From: Entelurus aequoreus
Lineage: Eukaryota > Chordata > Actinopteri > Syngnathiformes > Syngnathidae
Reading direction: 5' to 3'
Length of the DNA stretch: 64,000 nt
NCBI RefSeq assembly: GCF_033978785.1
Contig: NC_084751.1
Coordinates: forward strand, 51,066,983 to 51,130,982
Positions 23,561 to 36,680 of this stretch are shown one piece after another. A model generated the notes under the pieces. It saw only the letters and a program-made list of their open reading frames with translations. It had not been told where the DNA came from and made no database searches. How positions within the stretch are numbered: the first letter of the stretch is position 1; every line of letters begins with the position of its first letter. The translations under genes and the position numbers were made by a program.

Positions 23561-24003
23561 TAATCCCCTCAATTCCCCCCAAAAACGGATTAACTCGCTG
23601 GAATATAAAGACAATATAACATACATCCATAAACGTGGATATATATATATATATATTTATCTGTACAGTAATCTATTTATTTATATCTGCACCTTATTGC
23701 TCTTTTATCCTACACTACAACGAGCTAATGCAACAAAATGTTGTTCTTATCTGTACTGTAAAGTTCCAATTTAAATGACAATAAAAGGAAGTCTAAGTCG
23801 AAGTGGCGCCAGAAAGACCGCGCCCCACACGGGAAGTGACGTCAGAAAGAAGGCGCCACAGCCCGCTTCATAATAAAGCGATTTCGTAACTCGGAGCTAA
23901 CCACTGGAAATATGGAGGGGAGTCATCCAGACATGTCCGTGTTTCTCCTTCTTCTACATGTACTGACACTTGTGGAAATCACACATGAATACCTTAAGGG
24001 AAA

Positions 24004-24165
24004 GTGATTGCAGCTATTTGGGATACAACACTTCTCCGATGGCAAGAGAACTTTCCAATGTCGAGGTCAGCTATGATTCTACTTACGGAAAAACTTTGTC
24101 CATTTGTCGAAGGGGAGACAACAAGAATGCGGGCTCCCGTGGATGTGATAAAAAAAACTCAACGT
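24004..24165 (+). pseudogene. HARBI1-like transposase fragment
   Basis: Plus-strand codons read TTLLRWQENFPMSRSAMILL then TEKLCPFVEGETTRMRAPVD. The WxENFRMSR ... L.P.. ... TRMRxPV pattern is the N-terminal region of PIF/Harbinger nucleases (HARBI1 family), just before the first catalytic Asp. The frame is cut by the hAT at 24,172; beyond it, PEYIKSPKRNG (24,568-24,600) could be a later piece of the same protein. No DDE triad survives, so it is inactive. The fragment independently supports the superfamily assignment based on the TAA target. Confidence 0.7.
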
Positions 24166-24171
24166 CTAGGT

Positions 24172-24559
24172 CAGTGGTTCTTAACCTGGGTTCGATCGAA
24201 CCCTAGGGGTTCGGTGAGTCGGCCTCAGGGGTTCGGCGGAGCCTCCGCCGCGGAGGTCAAGACACACCCGACTCATCGTGTAAACAAAAACTTCTCCATA
24301 TTGGCGTATTATGAATACGGCAACAGCAGAAGTCACACTGATTTGCAGGTGTGTAATTTGTTGTGAGTTCATGCTCTGTGTTGGTTTTGTTCTTTGAACA
24401 AGGTGATGTTCATGCACGGTTCATTTTGTGCACCAGTAAAAAACATAACTGCCTTGAATTTGGAAATGAGTTTTTAAATTCTTCACTAAAGAAGGGTTCG
24501 GTGAATGCACATATGAAACTGGTGGGGTTCGGTACCTCCAACAAGGTTAAGAAACACTG
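24172..24559. mobile_element. Short hAT MITE, 388 bp, with 8-bp TSD
   Basis: CAGTGGTTCTTAACCTGGG at the left and AAGGTTAAGAAACACTG at the right; exact TSD GTCTAGGT at 24,164-24,171 and 24,560-24,567. Contains GGGGTTCGG repeats near both ends. Inserted in the HARBI1-like fragment. Confidence 0.95.
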
Positions 24560-25010
24560 GTCTAGGTCCAGAGTATATCAAGTCACCAAAAAGGAATGGA
24601 CAATGAAGGTGAAGGCAAAAGAGTGAGGAGTGTCCTGACCAGATATCTAGATCCCTAGATTGATTGATTTAAAATGTTCTTTATCACATTGTTTACTTTC
24701 ACGTGTCCATTAAAGATTTGATTAATTTATGATGTCTCAGGTGTGATTCACTACAATAGGGCCCCACAGCACACTGGATTCCAGTTCATTGAAAAACCAC
24801 AACACTGGGTATTGTTCAGATAAGTTTAATTTAAGAACTTGCACACAAAGCAACACTGGAAGTGACTATGTGCGCATTTTCCGGGCATGCGTACTAGGTC
24901 GCATTGCGCCGGCTGACGGAGGGGGTCTTAAACGACCATTGTGTGTGTGTGGACAAGGATATGGTTAGGTGGGATTTACCCTGGATAACCTTAGAGTAAA
25001 CGGGGCCTAA

Positions 25011-25567
25011 AGAGCTATTTCTGTTTAAATTGGCCTAAAAGCAGCCGGTGGCTCAAAAACTTCCTCCCCCTCCGACCGCCACGATAAACCACAGCCAGAA
25101 CCTTAGCTATTGATTTTTTCAAGTTATCTGTTTATTCTTTCGTCGGCGTACTTTCCCAGCCGCTCGGAGAGCAGCGTTTGCCCCGAGGCGATCAGCAGGG
25201 CTCAGCTTGTTCCAGTCTTTGATCATCGTTCAGCCAGCGGATTAACATATGCACACTCTCTTCCTCCCTTTTGTCGCTGAGCTTGATAATAAATCTACGG
25301 CCTTCCTCCATCTTCCGCTCCCCTCCCTTGTTGCAATACGGGACGAGCCATGAATCAATCACCCCCGCTTTACGCATCGTGTCCGACATGGATGCAAATC
25401 ACAGAGGGATCTGCGGGTAAAGCGCTGCTTATTAAAAGCCGATGCCTGACTCATTACAACCCGCTCATGCACATTGCCTGTCGCCAAGATGAACAGCAGG
25501 TAGGGAGAAATACGGCAACGCTGGTGCAGATGAAACAGACTGGATTACCGGTTTCAACAGGAAAAAA
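25011..25567. other. Single-copy stretch, no gene seen
   Basis: Balanced composition; no repeat or coding signal that I can support. Possible regulatory DNA. Confidence 0.5.
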
Positions 25568-26367
25568 CGTAGCCCTCTCTCCCGATCAAAGCTAAAAGAC
25601 AATAGAAAGCTAATGCCGTTAATTACTGCAACGACGCGGGAGGTTAGAGGAAAACCTGCAAGTGCAAAAGTTCACCACCATAGCTGCCTGTTATGATCCG
25701 TTGCCCGGATTATGTTTTGTTCTGTTAGTTTTGACTACCTCAGTTCTATTTTTTTGCACCCCTGGGTTTGTGTTTCAGTTGCCATGACTACAGATCAGTT
25801 TCACCTGCCTCTGATTAGTGTTCGGGACGCTCAACTGCTCCTGGGCACCAATCAGAGAGCTATTAATTCCTGTTTCTTTCCACAATCAGGCTGGCGTCCT
25901 TCTGTAACGACTGGGTCGCATTTTACTGCGGGGGTCATTCTCCCTAGATGCAGCAGGAACTCCGGACACAGCATGCATGTAGGGAATGATTTATTTGCAT
26001 AAATCATGCAGTAAAAACGAAAGTGTGCCGATAGCATGGGTGGCAAAGCTAAGAAAGAGTCTAGCGTGGAAGCTAGCATACAAACAGGAATCAAAACTAT
26101 AACCGTCGTTAACCGTTGCGTAATGCAAACAAAGAAGACCGACTGATTGTGGAAAGAAACGGGAATTGATAGCTCTCTGATTGGTGCCCAGGAGCAGGTG
26201 AGCGTCCCGAACACTAGTCAGAGGCAGGTGAAACTAATCTGTAGTCATGGCAACTGGAACACAAACCCAGGGGTGCAAAAAAACCAGAACTGAGGTAGTC
26301 AAAACTAACAGAACAAAACATGATCTGAGCAACGGATCATAAAGGCAGCTATGATGGTGAACTTTTA
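25568..26367. mobile_element. Foldback element copy 1 plus duplicated flank
   Basis: Direct flank 25,573-25,688 (CCTCTCTCCCGATCAAAGCT ... AAAAGTTCACC) precedes a foldback. Left arm begins about 25,668 (TCACCACCATAGCTGCCTGT, TATGATCCGTTGCCCGGA) and the right arm, its reverse complement, ends about 26,367 (AACGGATCATAAAGGCAGCT). Arms are about 230 bp. The loop runs AACGACTGGGTCGCATTTTA ... GCATGGGTGGCAAAGCTAAG. The arms make each open frame appear twice; none is a gene. Confidence 0.9.
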
Positions 26368-27088
26368 TCCCTCTCTCCCGACCAAAGCTAATGCCGTTAA
26401 TTACTGTAACGATGCGGGAGGTTCGAGGAAAACCTGAAAGTGCAAAAGTTCACCACCATAGCTGCCTGTTATGATCCGTTGCCCGGATCATGTTTTGTTC
26501 TGTTAGTTTTGACTACCTCAGTTCTGTTTTTTGCACCCCTGGGTTTGTGTTTCAGTTGCCATGACTACAGATTAGTTTCACCTGCCTCTGATTGGTGTTC
26601 GGGACGCTCACCTGATCCTGGGCACTAATCAGAGAGCTATTAATTCCCGTTTCTTTCCACAATCAGTCTGGCTTCCTTGTTTGCATTACACAACGGTTAA
26701 CGACGGCTATAGTTTTGATTCCTGTTTATATACTAGATTCCAAGCTGGACTCTTTCTTAGCTTTGCCACCCATGCTATCGGTACGTTTTTGTTTTTCCTG
26801 CATGATTTATGCAAATCCTGCTGCATCTAGGGAGAACGACCCTCGCAGTAAAATGCGACCCAGTCGTTACAGAAGGGAGCCAGCCTGATTGTGGAAAGAA
26901 ACAGGAATTAATAGCTCTCTGATTAGTGCCCAGGAGCAGGTGAGCGTCCCAAACACCAATCAGAGGCAGGTGAAACTAATCTGTAGTCATGGCAACTGAA
27001 ACACAAACCCGGGGGTGCAAAAAAACAGAACGGAGGTAGTCAAAACTAACAGAACAAAACATGATCCGGGCAACGGATCATAACAGCT
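26368..27088. mobile_element. Foldback element copy 2 with inverted loop
   Basis: The flank (CCTCTCTCCCGACCAAAGCT ... AAAAGTTCACC, 26,369-26,452) and left arm repeat those of copy 1 in direct orientation, but the loop is reverse-complemented: CTTAGCTTTGCCACCCATGC comes before TAAAATGCGACCCAGTCGTT. Right arm ends GGCAACGGATCATAACAGCT near 27,088. Confidence 0.9.
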
Positions 27089-27828
<740 letters not shown>

Positions 27829-27859
27829 AAGGTTGTCCCGATACCAATATTTTTCATCT

Positions 27860-28569
27860 TCAAATTTTATTCAACCTTGACAAATTCCAAAAATTCCCGG
27901 ATTTCCCAGAATTCCAGGTTTGCCGGGACATTTTTCCCACTCAAAATGAATTGGCCATTTTTCAAACTTCCACCATTTCCACAATTTTCAACCTATTCAA
28001 ACCATTCCACCTTCAACACACACCACCGTCCTGGAAATTCAAACTATCATTTTACCAAGTTCAAAAAAAATTCCAGGATTTTCCAGAATTCCTGCTTTTC
28101 CAAAGCCCAATTTCCACCCTTTTTTCTGGCAAATACTCCTTCCACATGTTTCAAGGCATTTAAACCGTTTCACTGTCAAAACATTCCTCTTAATTAGAAC
28201 AAAAATCTAAGTTGTTTTTTCAACTGGAAAAATTACTGGTTTTCCCAAAATTCCAGGAATTCCGTAATACCATTTCTCAATTCAACATTCTCGACCGATT
28301 TAAACAATTCCAACACCAATGCAGCTCATTCAGGACATTGATGTTCCTGGTCTTTTTTTTTTAAATCCAGCTTTCCCCAAAATTCCCAAATTTCCAGGAA
28401 GTTCCCACTGAAATGAATGGTACATCTTTCCAAGTTGCACAATTCCCACATTTTTCAACCGATTGAAACCATTCCAACATTAAAACATTCCACTCATCCT
28501 AGACATTCAAACAAACACTTTCCAAAGTTCCAAACCAAATTTCGTTTTTCCTGGAAATTAAAACTCTTC
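27860..28569 (+). repeat. AATTCC-rich repeat family, left part (split by L2)
   Basis: Dense in CCAGAATTCC, TTTTCCAGAATTCC, AACCATTCCACC words. It is the reverse-complement orientation of the 30,657-39,297 array. The continuation, including GCAATTCCTTCAGGAATTGC (29,331-29,350), resumes after the L2 insertion and ends about 29,362. Confidence 0.85.
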
Positions 28570-28751
28570 AACAATCCTCCGGCTTATTAGTGATTCCCAG
28601 AGCCCAAAAAAAGTCTGCGGGCTATAGAGCGTTTTCTATTCGGGCTCCAATACTATGGAATGCCCTCCCGGTAAAAGTTAGAGATGCTACCTCAGTAGAA
28701 GCATTTAAGTCTCATCTTAAAACTCATTTGTATACTCTAGCCTTTAAATAG
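28570..28751 (+). pseudogene. L2 ORF2 C-terminal tail
   Basis: About 60 open codons to TAG at 28,749-28,751. Readable: LLVIPRAQKKSAGYRAFSIR, then APILWNALPVKVRD and FKSHLKTHLYTLAFK. The xxLWNxLPxxVR ... F(K)xxLKTHL(F/Y) motif closes the ORF2 of L2/CR1 LINEs. This is just the part missing from the larger copy at 2,534-5,495, so the two pieces together describe the family's 3' half. No RT here; it cannot work by itself. 5' truncation is the usual outcome of incomplete reverse transcription. Confidence 0.88.
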
Positions 28752-29261
28752 ACTCCCTTTTTAGACCAGTTGATCTGCCGTTTCTTTTTTTTTCTTTTCT
28801 ACTCTGCACCGGGGTGGACCGCTAGCCTGTTCATCGGATGGGGACATCTCTACGCTGCTGACCCGTCTCCGCTCGGGATGGTTCCTGCTGGCCCCACCAT
28901 GGACTGGACTTTCGCTGATGTGTTGGACTTTCACAATATTATGTCAGACCCACTCGACATCCATTGCTTTCGGTCTCCCCTAGAGGGGGGGGGGGGGGGT
29001 TACCCACATATGTGGTCCTCTCCAAGGTTTCTCATAGTCATTCACATTGACGTCCCACTGGGGTGAGTTTTCCTTGCCCGTATGTGGGCTCTGTACCGAG
29101 GATGTCGTTGTGGCTTGTACAGCCCTTTGAGACACTTGTGATTTAGGGCTATATAAATAAACATTGATTGATTGATTGATGTCATTGTGGCTTGTGCAGC
29201 CCTTTGAGACGCTCGTGATTTGGGGCTATATAAGTAAACATTGATAGATTGATTGATTGAA
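28570..29261 (+). mobile_element. 5'-truncated L2 LINE 3' end with TTGA-repeat tail
   Basis: Starts in ORF2 C-terminal codons, then a 3' UTR with GTTTCTCATAGTCATTCACA, TGGGCTCTGTACCGAGGATG, AGGGCTATATAAATAAACAT and a (ATTG)n tail to 29,180. A second partial tail (GTGGCTTGTGCAGCCCTTTG ... ATTGATTGATTGA) follows at 29,181-29,261. Poly-G near 28,986-28,999 may be an error-prone site. Confidence 0.92.
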
Positions 29262-29269
29262 ACTATTCT

Positions 29270-29362
29270 TACATTCATACTACATTCTGGCAACATTTCA
29301 GTTCAACTTCAGCATTGAAGCATTCACATGCAATTCCTTCAGGAATTGCCTCATCTAGTTGT
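29270..29362 (+). repeat. AATTCC-rich repeat, right part after L2 insertion
   Basis: AACATTTCAGTTCAACTTCA and the hairpin GCAATTCCTTCAGGAATTGC followed by CTCATCTAGTTG match, inverted, the block at for example 32,842-32,895. It completes the element begun at 27,860. Confidence 0.8.
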
Positions 29363-30289
29363 GTTTGACGTTCCCTTCTACTCTTACCAAATATCATTAT
29401 TTTAGTTTTACTGCGATTCAAAGAGTCTGTTTCTGTCAAACTATCTTTTTGATGTGTTCATTTCTTCTGTCATTATTTGTATTGTTCACTACGATGTCAC
29501 ACAATTACCCACACAACACGATTTAGTGTTCAATCTAATTGTCTCGCTTTGTGCAAAAGTTGCTCAACCTACATCCTTCCCTGCTTAGTCAATTCAGAAT
29601 GAGGAATAAAAAAAAATACCTTACAAACTTGAGTTCAGAGAGTGGTGAGTGGACCTGCCAGGTGCCAGAGCTGAGGCCCTATTAAAAACCTGAACTCGGT
29701 TCGTCGGACAAGCTCCATCCTCTCACCTCGGGAAAAAAACAACAACCCTGCTCACCCCGACGGAGAGACAATCAGCCGTGCGCTGCTTAGGGTGAGGGCG
29801 GCAGTGACCCGGCGTGCCGAGCCGAGGCTGCTTCTACACACTGATGAGCGTTTTTGCAGACATCAAACGTGTGCACCGCATACCCTCCCCCCCAAAAAAA
29901 ACCTCCGACGACCTGCCAGCACTGCCTTGTCTCCCGCCATCACTTTTTATTTGAGATTGATGCGTGCAGACGGATCGGCAAATATCGATCACGGTGTTCT
30001 GCGTAAAATTCCCCCGCCGGGTTTGAGAGGTGATTACAAGGCTGGGAAACCAGCTGATGCAGACTGAGTGCGTTTACACGGTATTTCTCCTGTCAGACAT
30101 TCGGTTTGAGGGGAAGAGAGACATCTCTGCAGAAACATTCCAGCAGACAGGCGGTAACACTGAAAATAAAGAATGCCGAACAATGCAGAGCCCGATCATC
30201 GGAATTCCGAAGATCTTCTTCTGTCAGGGCCTCACAACAGGAAACTGACTCAAAAATGTTTGCATTAGAAATGGCATATTATTAATTAA
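29363..30289. other. Single-copy stretch, no gene seen
   Basis: About 0.9 kb of mixed composition; GC-richer in 29,690-30,060. A 91-codon plus-strand frame (29,792-30,067) has no domain. Possible regulatory or UTR sequence of a gene outside the window. Confidence 0.45.
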
Positions 30290-30656
30290 GCTGGTGGGGG
30301 GTTAATATCTGCTTACGTTCTCTTTCAACATGTTCTATCTACACTTCTGTTAAAATGTAATAATCACTTATTCTTCTCTTCTTTGATACTTTACATTAGC
30401 TTTGGATGATACCACAAATTTGGGTACCAAGTAGTTACAGGGTCATAATTTAAGTCCTCATGTGTCCAGGGACGTATTTCCTGAGTTTATGAACTTAATA
30501 TGAAGTTTAAAAAAAACGAAAAAAGATTTTGCGGCGATAAAAAATACCACTGTAATCATAGTAGTGTTGACTAGATACGCCCCTGTACTTGGTATCATTA
30601 CAGTGGATGTCAGGTGGAGATCCACCCATGGCATTTGTTTACATTGTGACGCCGGA
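30290..30656 (+). mobile_element. Internal fragment of hAT family H1
   Basis: Matches 7,408-7,560 at its start and carries TAATCATAGTAGTGTTGACT, AGATACGCCCCTGTACTTGG, the stretch also seen as four short inserts in the neighbouring array. It abuts the AATTCC array at about 30,657. Confidence 0.7.
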
Positions 30657-33590
30657 ATTTGGTTTGGAACTTGGGAAAGTGTTAGTTTGAATGTCCAGGT
30701 CGAGTGGAATGTGTTGATGTTTGAATGGTTTCAAAAGGTTGAAAAATGTTGGAATTGTGCAACTTGGAAAAAAATGTCCCATTAATTTCAATGGGAAATT
30801 CCTGGAAATTTGGTAAAAAAAAAGTGGGATTTTTAAAAAATGATTAAGAGCATGAATGTCCTGAATTGGTTGGTGTTGGAATTGTTTAAATCGGTCAAGA
30901 AATGTTGAAGTAGTAAATGGTATTAGGGAATTTCGGGAAAATCTGGAATTTATTTGAAAATGGTAAAAAACCTGAATCTTCCAAATGAGTTGAAATGGTT
31001 GGTGTTGGAATTTTTCAAATCGGTCGAGGAATGTTGAAGTAGTAACATGTTAAATTGAGATATGGTATTACAGAATTCCTGGAATTTCGGGAAAACCGGG
31101 AATTTTTCCAGTTTAAAAAAATACTTTGTTTTTTTTCCTGATTAAGAGGAATGTTTTGACGGTAAAACGGTTGAAGTCGGTTGAAAAATGTGGAGGGAAT
31201 AGTCGCCAGAGAAAAGGGTGGAAATAGGGCTTTGGAAAAGCAGGAATTCTGGAAAATCCTGGAATTTGTTTTAATTTGGAAAAAGGGTAGGTTCAATTTC
31301 CAGAATGGTGGAATGTGTTGAAGGTGGAATGGTTTGAATAAATTTAATAATGTGGGAATTGCGGAAGTTTGAAAAATGGCCAATTCATTTTGAATGGGGG
31401 AAATGCAAAATAAATAAAGGAATTATGGGAAATCTGGGAATTTTTTTAGAATTGTTGAGGTAGAGCACACAATTCCTGAACAGACTGAATATTTTGAAGT
31501 TGGAACAGTTTGAATCAGATGAAAAATTTGGAAGTTGTAGAACTTTGAAGAATGTCCCATTCCTTTCAATGGGTATTTCAGAAAAAATTGGGAATTTCGG
31601 AAAAAGCTGAATTTTTTTTTGAAAATGGTAAAAAAAGAAATTGAATGGTCTGAATGGTTGATGTTGAAGTTTTTCAAATCGTTGGAGAAATGTTGAAGTA
31701 ATAACATGTTAAATTGAGAAATGGTGTTACGGAATTCCTGGAATTTTGGGAAAACCGGGAATTTTTCCAGTTCAAAAAACTACTTTGTTTGTTGTCCTGA
31801 TTAAGAGGAATGTTTTGACGGTGGAACGGTTGAAGTGGGTTGAAAAATGTGGAGGGAGTAGTCGGCAGAGAAAAGGGTGGGAATAGGGCTTTGGAAAAGC
31901 AGGGATTCTGGAAATTCCTGGAAAATTTTTTGAACTTAGAAAAATAATAGTTTGAATTTCCAGGATGAGTGGAATATGTTGAAGGTGGAATGGTTTGAAT
32001 AGATTGAATAATGTGGGAATTGTGGACATTTGAAAAATGGCCAATTCATTTTGAATGGGGGAAATGCAAAAACAAAAGGAATTATGGGAAATCTGGGATT
32101 TTTTTTTTTTGAATTGTTGAAGTAGAGCACACAATTTTCAAACAGGCTGAATATTTTGAAGTTGGAACAGTTTGAATCAGATGAAAAATTTGGAAGTTGC
32201 GGAACTTTGAAGAATGTCCCATTAATTTCAATGGGAATTTCAGAAAAAATTGGGAATTTCAGAAAAAGCTGGAATTTTTTTGAAAATGGTAAAAACTTTG
32301 AATGGTCTGAATGATTTGAAATCGTTAGTGTTGGAATTTTTCAAATCGGTCGAGAAATGTTGAAGTAGTAACATGTTAAATTGGGAAATGGTATTACGGA
32401 ATTCCTGGAATTTCAGGAAAACTGGGAATTTTTCCAGTTCAAAAAACTACTTTTTTTTTGTCCTGATTAAGAGGAATTTTTGGACGGTTGAAAAATGTGG
32501 AAGAAGTAGTCGCCAGAAAAAAGGGTGGAAATAGGGCTTTGGAAAACCAGGAATTCTGGAAAATCCTGGAATTTTTTTTAAATTGGAAAAATAATCGTTT
32601 GAATTTCTAGGATTAGTGGAATATGTTGAAGGTAGAATGGTTTGAATAAGTTGAAAACTGAAAAATGTTCCGGAAAAGCTGGAATTCTGGGAAGTCTGGA
32701 AATTGTTGTATTTTGTCAAGGGAAAGCCTGCGATTCCCGAATAGGCTGAACAGTTAGAAGTTGGAACAATTTGAATCGGGTGAAAAATGTGGAAGATAGA
32801 GTGCGCCAAAATCTGGAGAAGAAGAAGAAGAAGTTGGATAACTAGATGAGGCAATTCCTGAAGGAATTGCGTGTGAATGTTCCAAGTTGAACTGAAATCC
32901 TGGAATTGTTTTAGAATTGTTGAAGTAGAGCACGCAATTCCCAAATAAGTTGGAACCGTTTGAATCAGATGTAAAATGTGGGCGTTGTGGAACTTTGAAG
33001 AATGTCCCATTCATTTCAATGGGAATTTCCCCAAAATTTGGACATTTCGGGAAAAGCGGGAAATATTTTGAAAATGGTAAAAAACTTGAATTGTCTAAAT
33101 GAGTTTAAATGTTTGATATTGACGTTTTTTTCAAATCGGTGGAGAAATGTTGAAGTAGTAACATGTTGAATTGAGAAATGGTATTACGCAATTCCCGGAA
33201 TTTCGGGAAAACCGGGAATTTTTCCAGTTGAAAAAAATATTTCGTTTTTTTTCCTGATTAAGAGGAATTTTTTGACAGTGGAACGGCTGAAGTGGGTTGT
33301 GGAAGAAGTAGTCGCCAGAAAAAAGGGTGGAAATAGGGCTTTCTGGAATTCCAGGAATTCTGGAAATTCGTGGAATTTTTTTTAACTTGGAAAAATAATA
33401 GTTTGAATGTCCAGGATAAGTGGAATATGTTGAAGGTGGAATGGTTTGAATAGGTTGAAAAATGTGGAAATGGTGGAAGTTTGAAAAATGGTAAATTCAT
33501 TTTGAATGGGAAAAATGTACCGGAAAACCGGGAATTCTGGGAAATCTGGGAATTTTTGTCAAAGGAAAGCCTGCGATTCCTGAATAGGCT

Positions 33591-33659
33591 GTAAAAATAT
33601 CGATGTAATCATAGTAGTATCGACTAGATACGCTCCTGTATTTGGTATCATTACATCAC
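33591..33659. mobile_element. hAT H1 scrap captured in array unit (copy 1 of 4)
   Basis: About 65 bp (TATCGATGTAATCATAGTAG, TATCGACTAGATACGCTCCT, GGTATCATTACATCA) replaces the GA of GGCTGAACGGTTTG present in units without it. Other copies: 36,183-36,241 (lacking CGCTCCTGT), 38,211-38,279, 39,109-39,177. No obvious target duplication. Confidence 0.85.
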
Positions 33660-36600
33660 GGTTTGAAGTTGGACCGGTTTCAACCGGGTGAAAAATGTGG
33701 AAGGTAGAGCGCGCCGAAATCTGGAGGAGAAGAAGAAGAAGTTGGATAATTAGATGAGGCAATTCCTGAAGGAATTGGGTGTGAATGTTCCAAGTTGAAC
33801 TGAAATCCTGGATTTTTTTTCGAATTGTTGAAGTAGAGCACACAATTCCCAAATAAGTTGGAACAGTTTGAATAAGATATAAAATGTGGGAGTTGTGGAA
33901 CTTTGAAGAATGCCCCATTCATTTCAATGGGAATTTTCCCAAAAATTTGGAAATTTCGGGAAAAGCGGGAAATATTTTGAAAATGGTAAAAAACTTGAAT
34001 TGTCTAAATGAGTTGAAATGTTTTATATTGGCGTTTTTTTCAAATCGGTGGAGAAATGTTGAAGTAGTAACATGTTGAATTGAGAAATGGTATTACGGAA
34101 TTCCCGGAATTTCGGGAAAACCGGGAATTTTTCCAGTTGAAAATTTTTTTTCATTTTTTTGTCCTGATTAAGAGGAATTTTTTGACAGTGGAACGGCTGA
34201 AGTGGGTTGTGGAAGAAGTAGTCGCCAGAAAAAAAGGTGGAAATAGGGCTTTCCGTAATTCCAGGAATTCTGGAAATTCCTGGAAATTTTTTTAACTTGG
34301 AAAAATAATAGTTTGAATGTCCAGGATGAGTGGAATATGTTTAAGGTGGAATGGGTTGAATAGGTTGAAAAATTTGGAAATGGTGGAAGTTAGAAAAATG
34401 GCCAATTCATTTTAAAAGGGAAAAATGTCCCGGAAAACCGGGAATTCTGGGAAATCTGGGAATTTTTGTCAAAGGAAAGCCTGCGATTCCCGAATAGGCT
34501 GAACGGTTTGAAGTTGGAACGGTTTCAATCGGGTGAAAAATGTGGAAGGTAGAGCGCACCAAAATCTGGAAAAGAAGAAGAAGTTGGATAACTAGATGAG
34601 GCAATTCCTGAAGGAATTGCGTGTGAATGTTCCAAGTTGAACTGAAATCCTGGAATTTTTTTAGAATTGTTGAAGTAGAGCACACAATTCCCAAATAAAT
34701 TGGAACAGTTTGAATCAGATGTAAAATGTGGGAGTTGTGGAACTTTGAAGAATGTCTCATTCATTTCAATGGGAATTTCCCCAAAATGTGGAAATTTCGG
34801 GAAAAGCGGGAAATATTTTGAAAATGGTAAAAACTTGAATTGTCTAAATGAGTTGAAATGGTTGTTATTGAAGTTTTTTCAAATCGGTGGAGAAATGTTG
34901 AAGTAGTAACATGTTGAATTGAGATATGGTATTACGGAATTCCTGGAATTTCAGGAAAACCGGAAATCTTTCCAGTTGAAAAAAATACTTCGTTTTTTTT
35001 CCTGATTGAAAGGAATTTTTTGACAGTGGAACGGCTGAAGTGGGTTGTGGAAGGAGTAGTCGCCAGAAAAAAGGGTGGAAATAGGGCTTTCTGGAATTCC
35101 AGGAATTCTGGAAATTCCTGGAAAATTATTTGAACTTGGAAAAATAATAGTTAGAATTTCCAGGATGAGTGGAATATGTTGAAGGTGGAATGGTTTGAAT
35201 AGGTTGAAAAATGTGGAAATGGTGGAAGTTTAAAAAAATGGCCAATTCATTTTAAAAGGGAAAAATGTCCCGGAAAACCGGGAATTCTGGGAAATCTGGG
35301 AATTTTTGTCAAAGGAAAGCCCACGATTCCTGAATAGGCTGAACGGTTTGAAGTTGGACCGGATTCAACCGGGGGAAAAATGTGGAAGGTAGAGCGCGCC
35401 AAAATCTGGAGGAGAAGAAGAAGAAGTTGGATAACTAGATGAGGCAATTCCTGAAAGAATTGGGTGTGAATGTTCCAAGTTGAACTGAAATCCTGGAATT
35501 TTTTTAGAATTGTTGAAGTAGAGCACACAATTCCCAAATAAGTTGGAACAGTTTGAATCAGATGTAAAATGTGGGAGTTGTGGAACTTTGAAGAATGTCC
35601 CATTCATTTCAATGGGAATTTCCCCAAAATTTGGAAATTTTGGGAAAAGCGGGAAATATTTTGAAAATGGTAAAAAACTTGAATTGTCTAAATGAGTTGA
35701 AATGGTTGATATTGAAGTTTTTTAAAATCGGTGGAGAAATGTTGAAGTAGTAACATGTTAAATTGAGATATGGTATTACGGAATTCCTGGAATTCTGGGA
35801 AAACCGGGAATTTTTCCAGTTGAAAAAAATATTCCGTTTTTTTTCCTGATTAAGAGGAATTTTTTGACAGTGGAACGGCTTAAGTGGGTTGTGGAAGAAG
35901 TAGTCGCCAAAAAAAGGGGTGGAAATAGGGCTTTCTGGAATTCCAGGAATTCTGGAAATTCCTGGAATTTTTTTTAACTTGGAAAAATAATAGTTAGAAT
36001 TTCCAGTACGAGCGGAATTTGTTTAAGGTGGAATGGTTTGAATAGGTTGAAAAATGTGGAAATGGTGGAAGTTTAAAAAAATGGCCAATTCATTTTAAAA
36101 GGGAAAAATGTCCCGGAAAACCGGGAATTCTGGGAAATCTGGGAATTTTTGTCAAAGGAAAGCCTGCGATTCCTGAATAGGCTGTAAAATTATCGATGTA
36201 ATCATAGTAGTATCGACTAGATACTTGGTATCATTACATCACGGTTTGAAGTTGGACCGGTTTCAACCGGGTGAAAAATGTGGAAGGTAGAGCACGCCGA
36301 AATCTGGAGGAGAAGAAGAAGAAGTTGGATAACTAGATGAGGCAATTCCTGAAGGAATTGGGTGTGAATGTTCCAAGTTGAACTGAAATCCTGGAATTTT
36401 TTTAGAATTGTTGAAGTAGAGCACACAATTCCCAAATAAGTTGGAACAGTTTGAATAAGATATAAAATGTGGGAGTTGTGGAACTTTGAAGAATGTCTCA
36501 TTCATTTCAATGGGAATTTCCCAAAAATTTGGAAATATCGGGAAAAGCGGGAAATATTTTGAAAATGGTAAAAAACTTGAATTGTCTAAATGAGTTTAAA

Positions 36601-36680
36601 TGTTTTATATTGGCGTTTTTTTCAAATCGGTGGAGAAATGTTGAAGTAGTAACATGTTGAATTGAGAAATGGTATTACGG

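Larger units (their letters stand above)
23101..25007 (+). mobile_element. PIF/Harbinger-like element with nested LINE tail and hAT
   Basis: Flanked by TAA at 23,098-23,100 and 25,008-25,010, the 3-bp TWA target usual for Harbinger. Termini GGCTTTGTCTACACTAAG and GGCCCCGTTTACTCTAAGG (reverse complement) are imperfect inverted repeats. The interior keeps a HARBI1-like fragment. Nested: a LINE 3' end (23,225-23,790) and a hAT (24,172-24,559). Confidence 0.8.
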
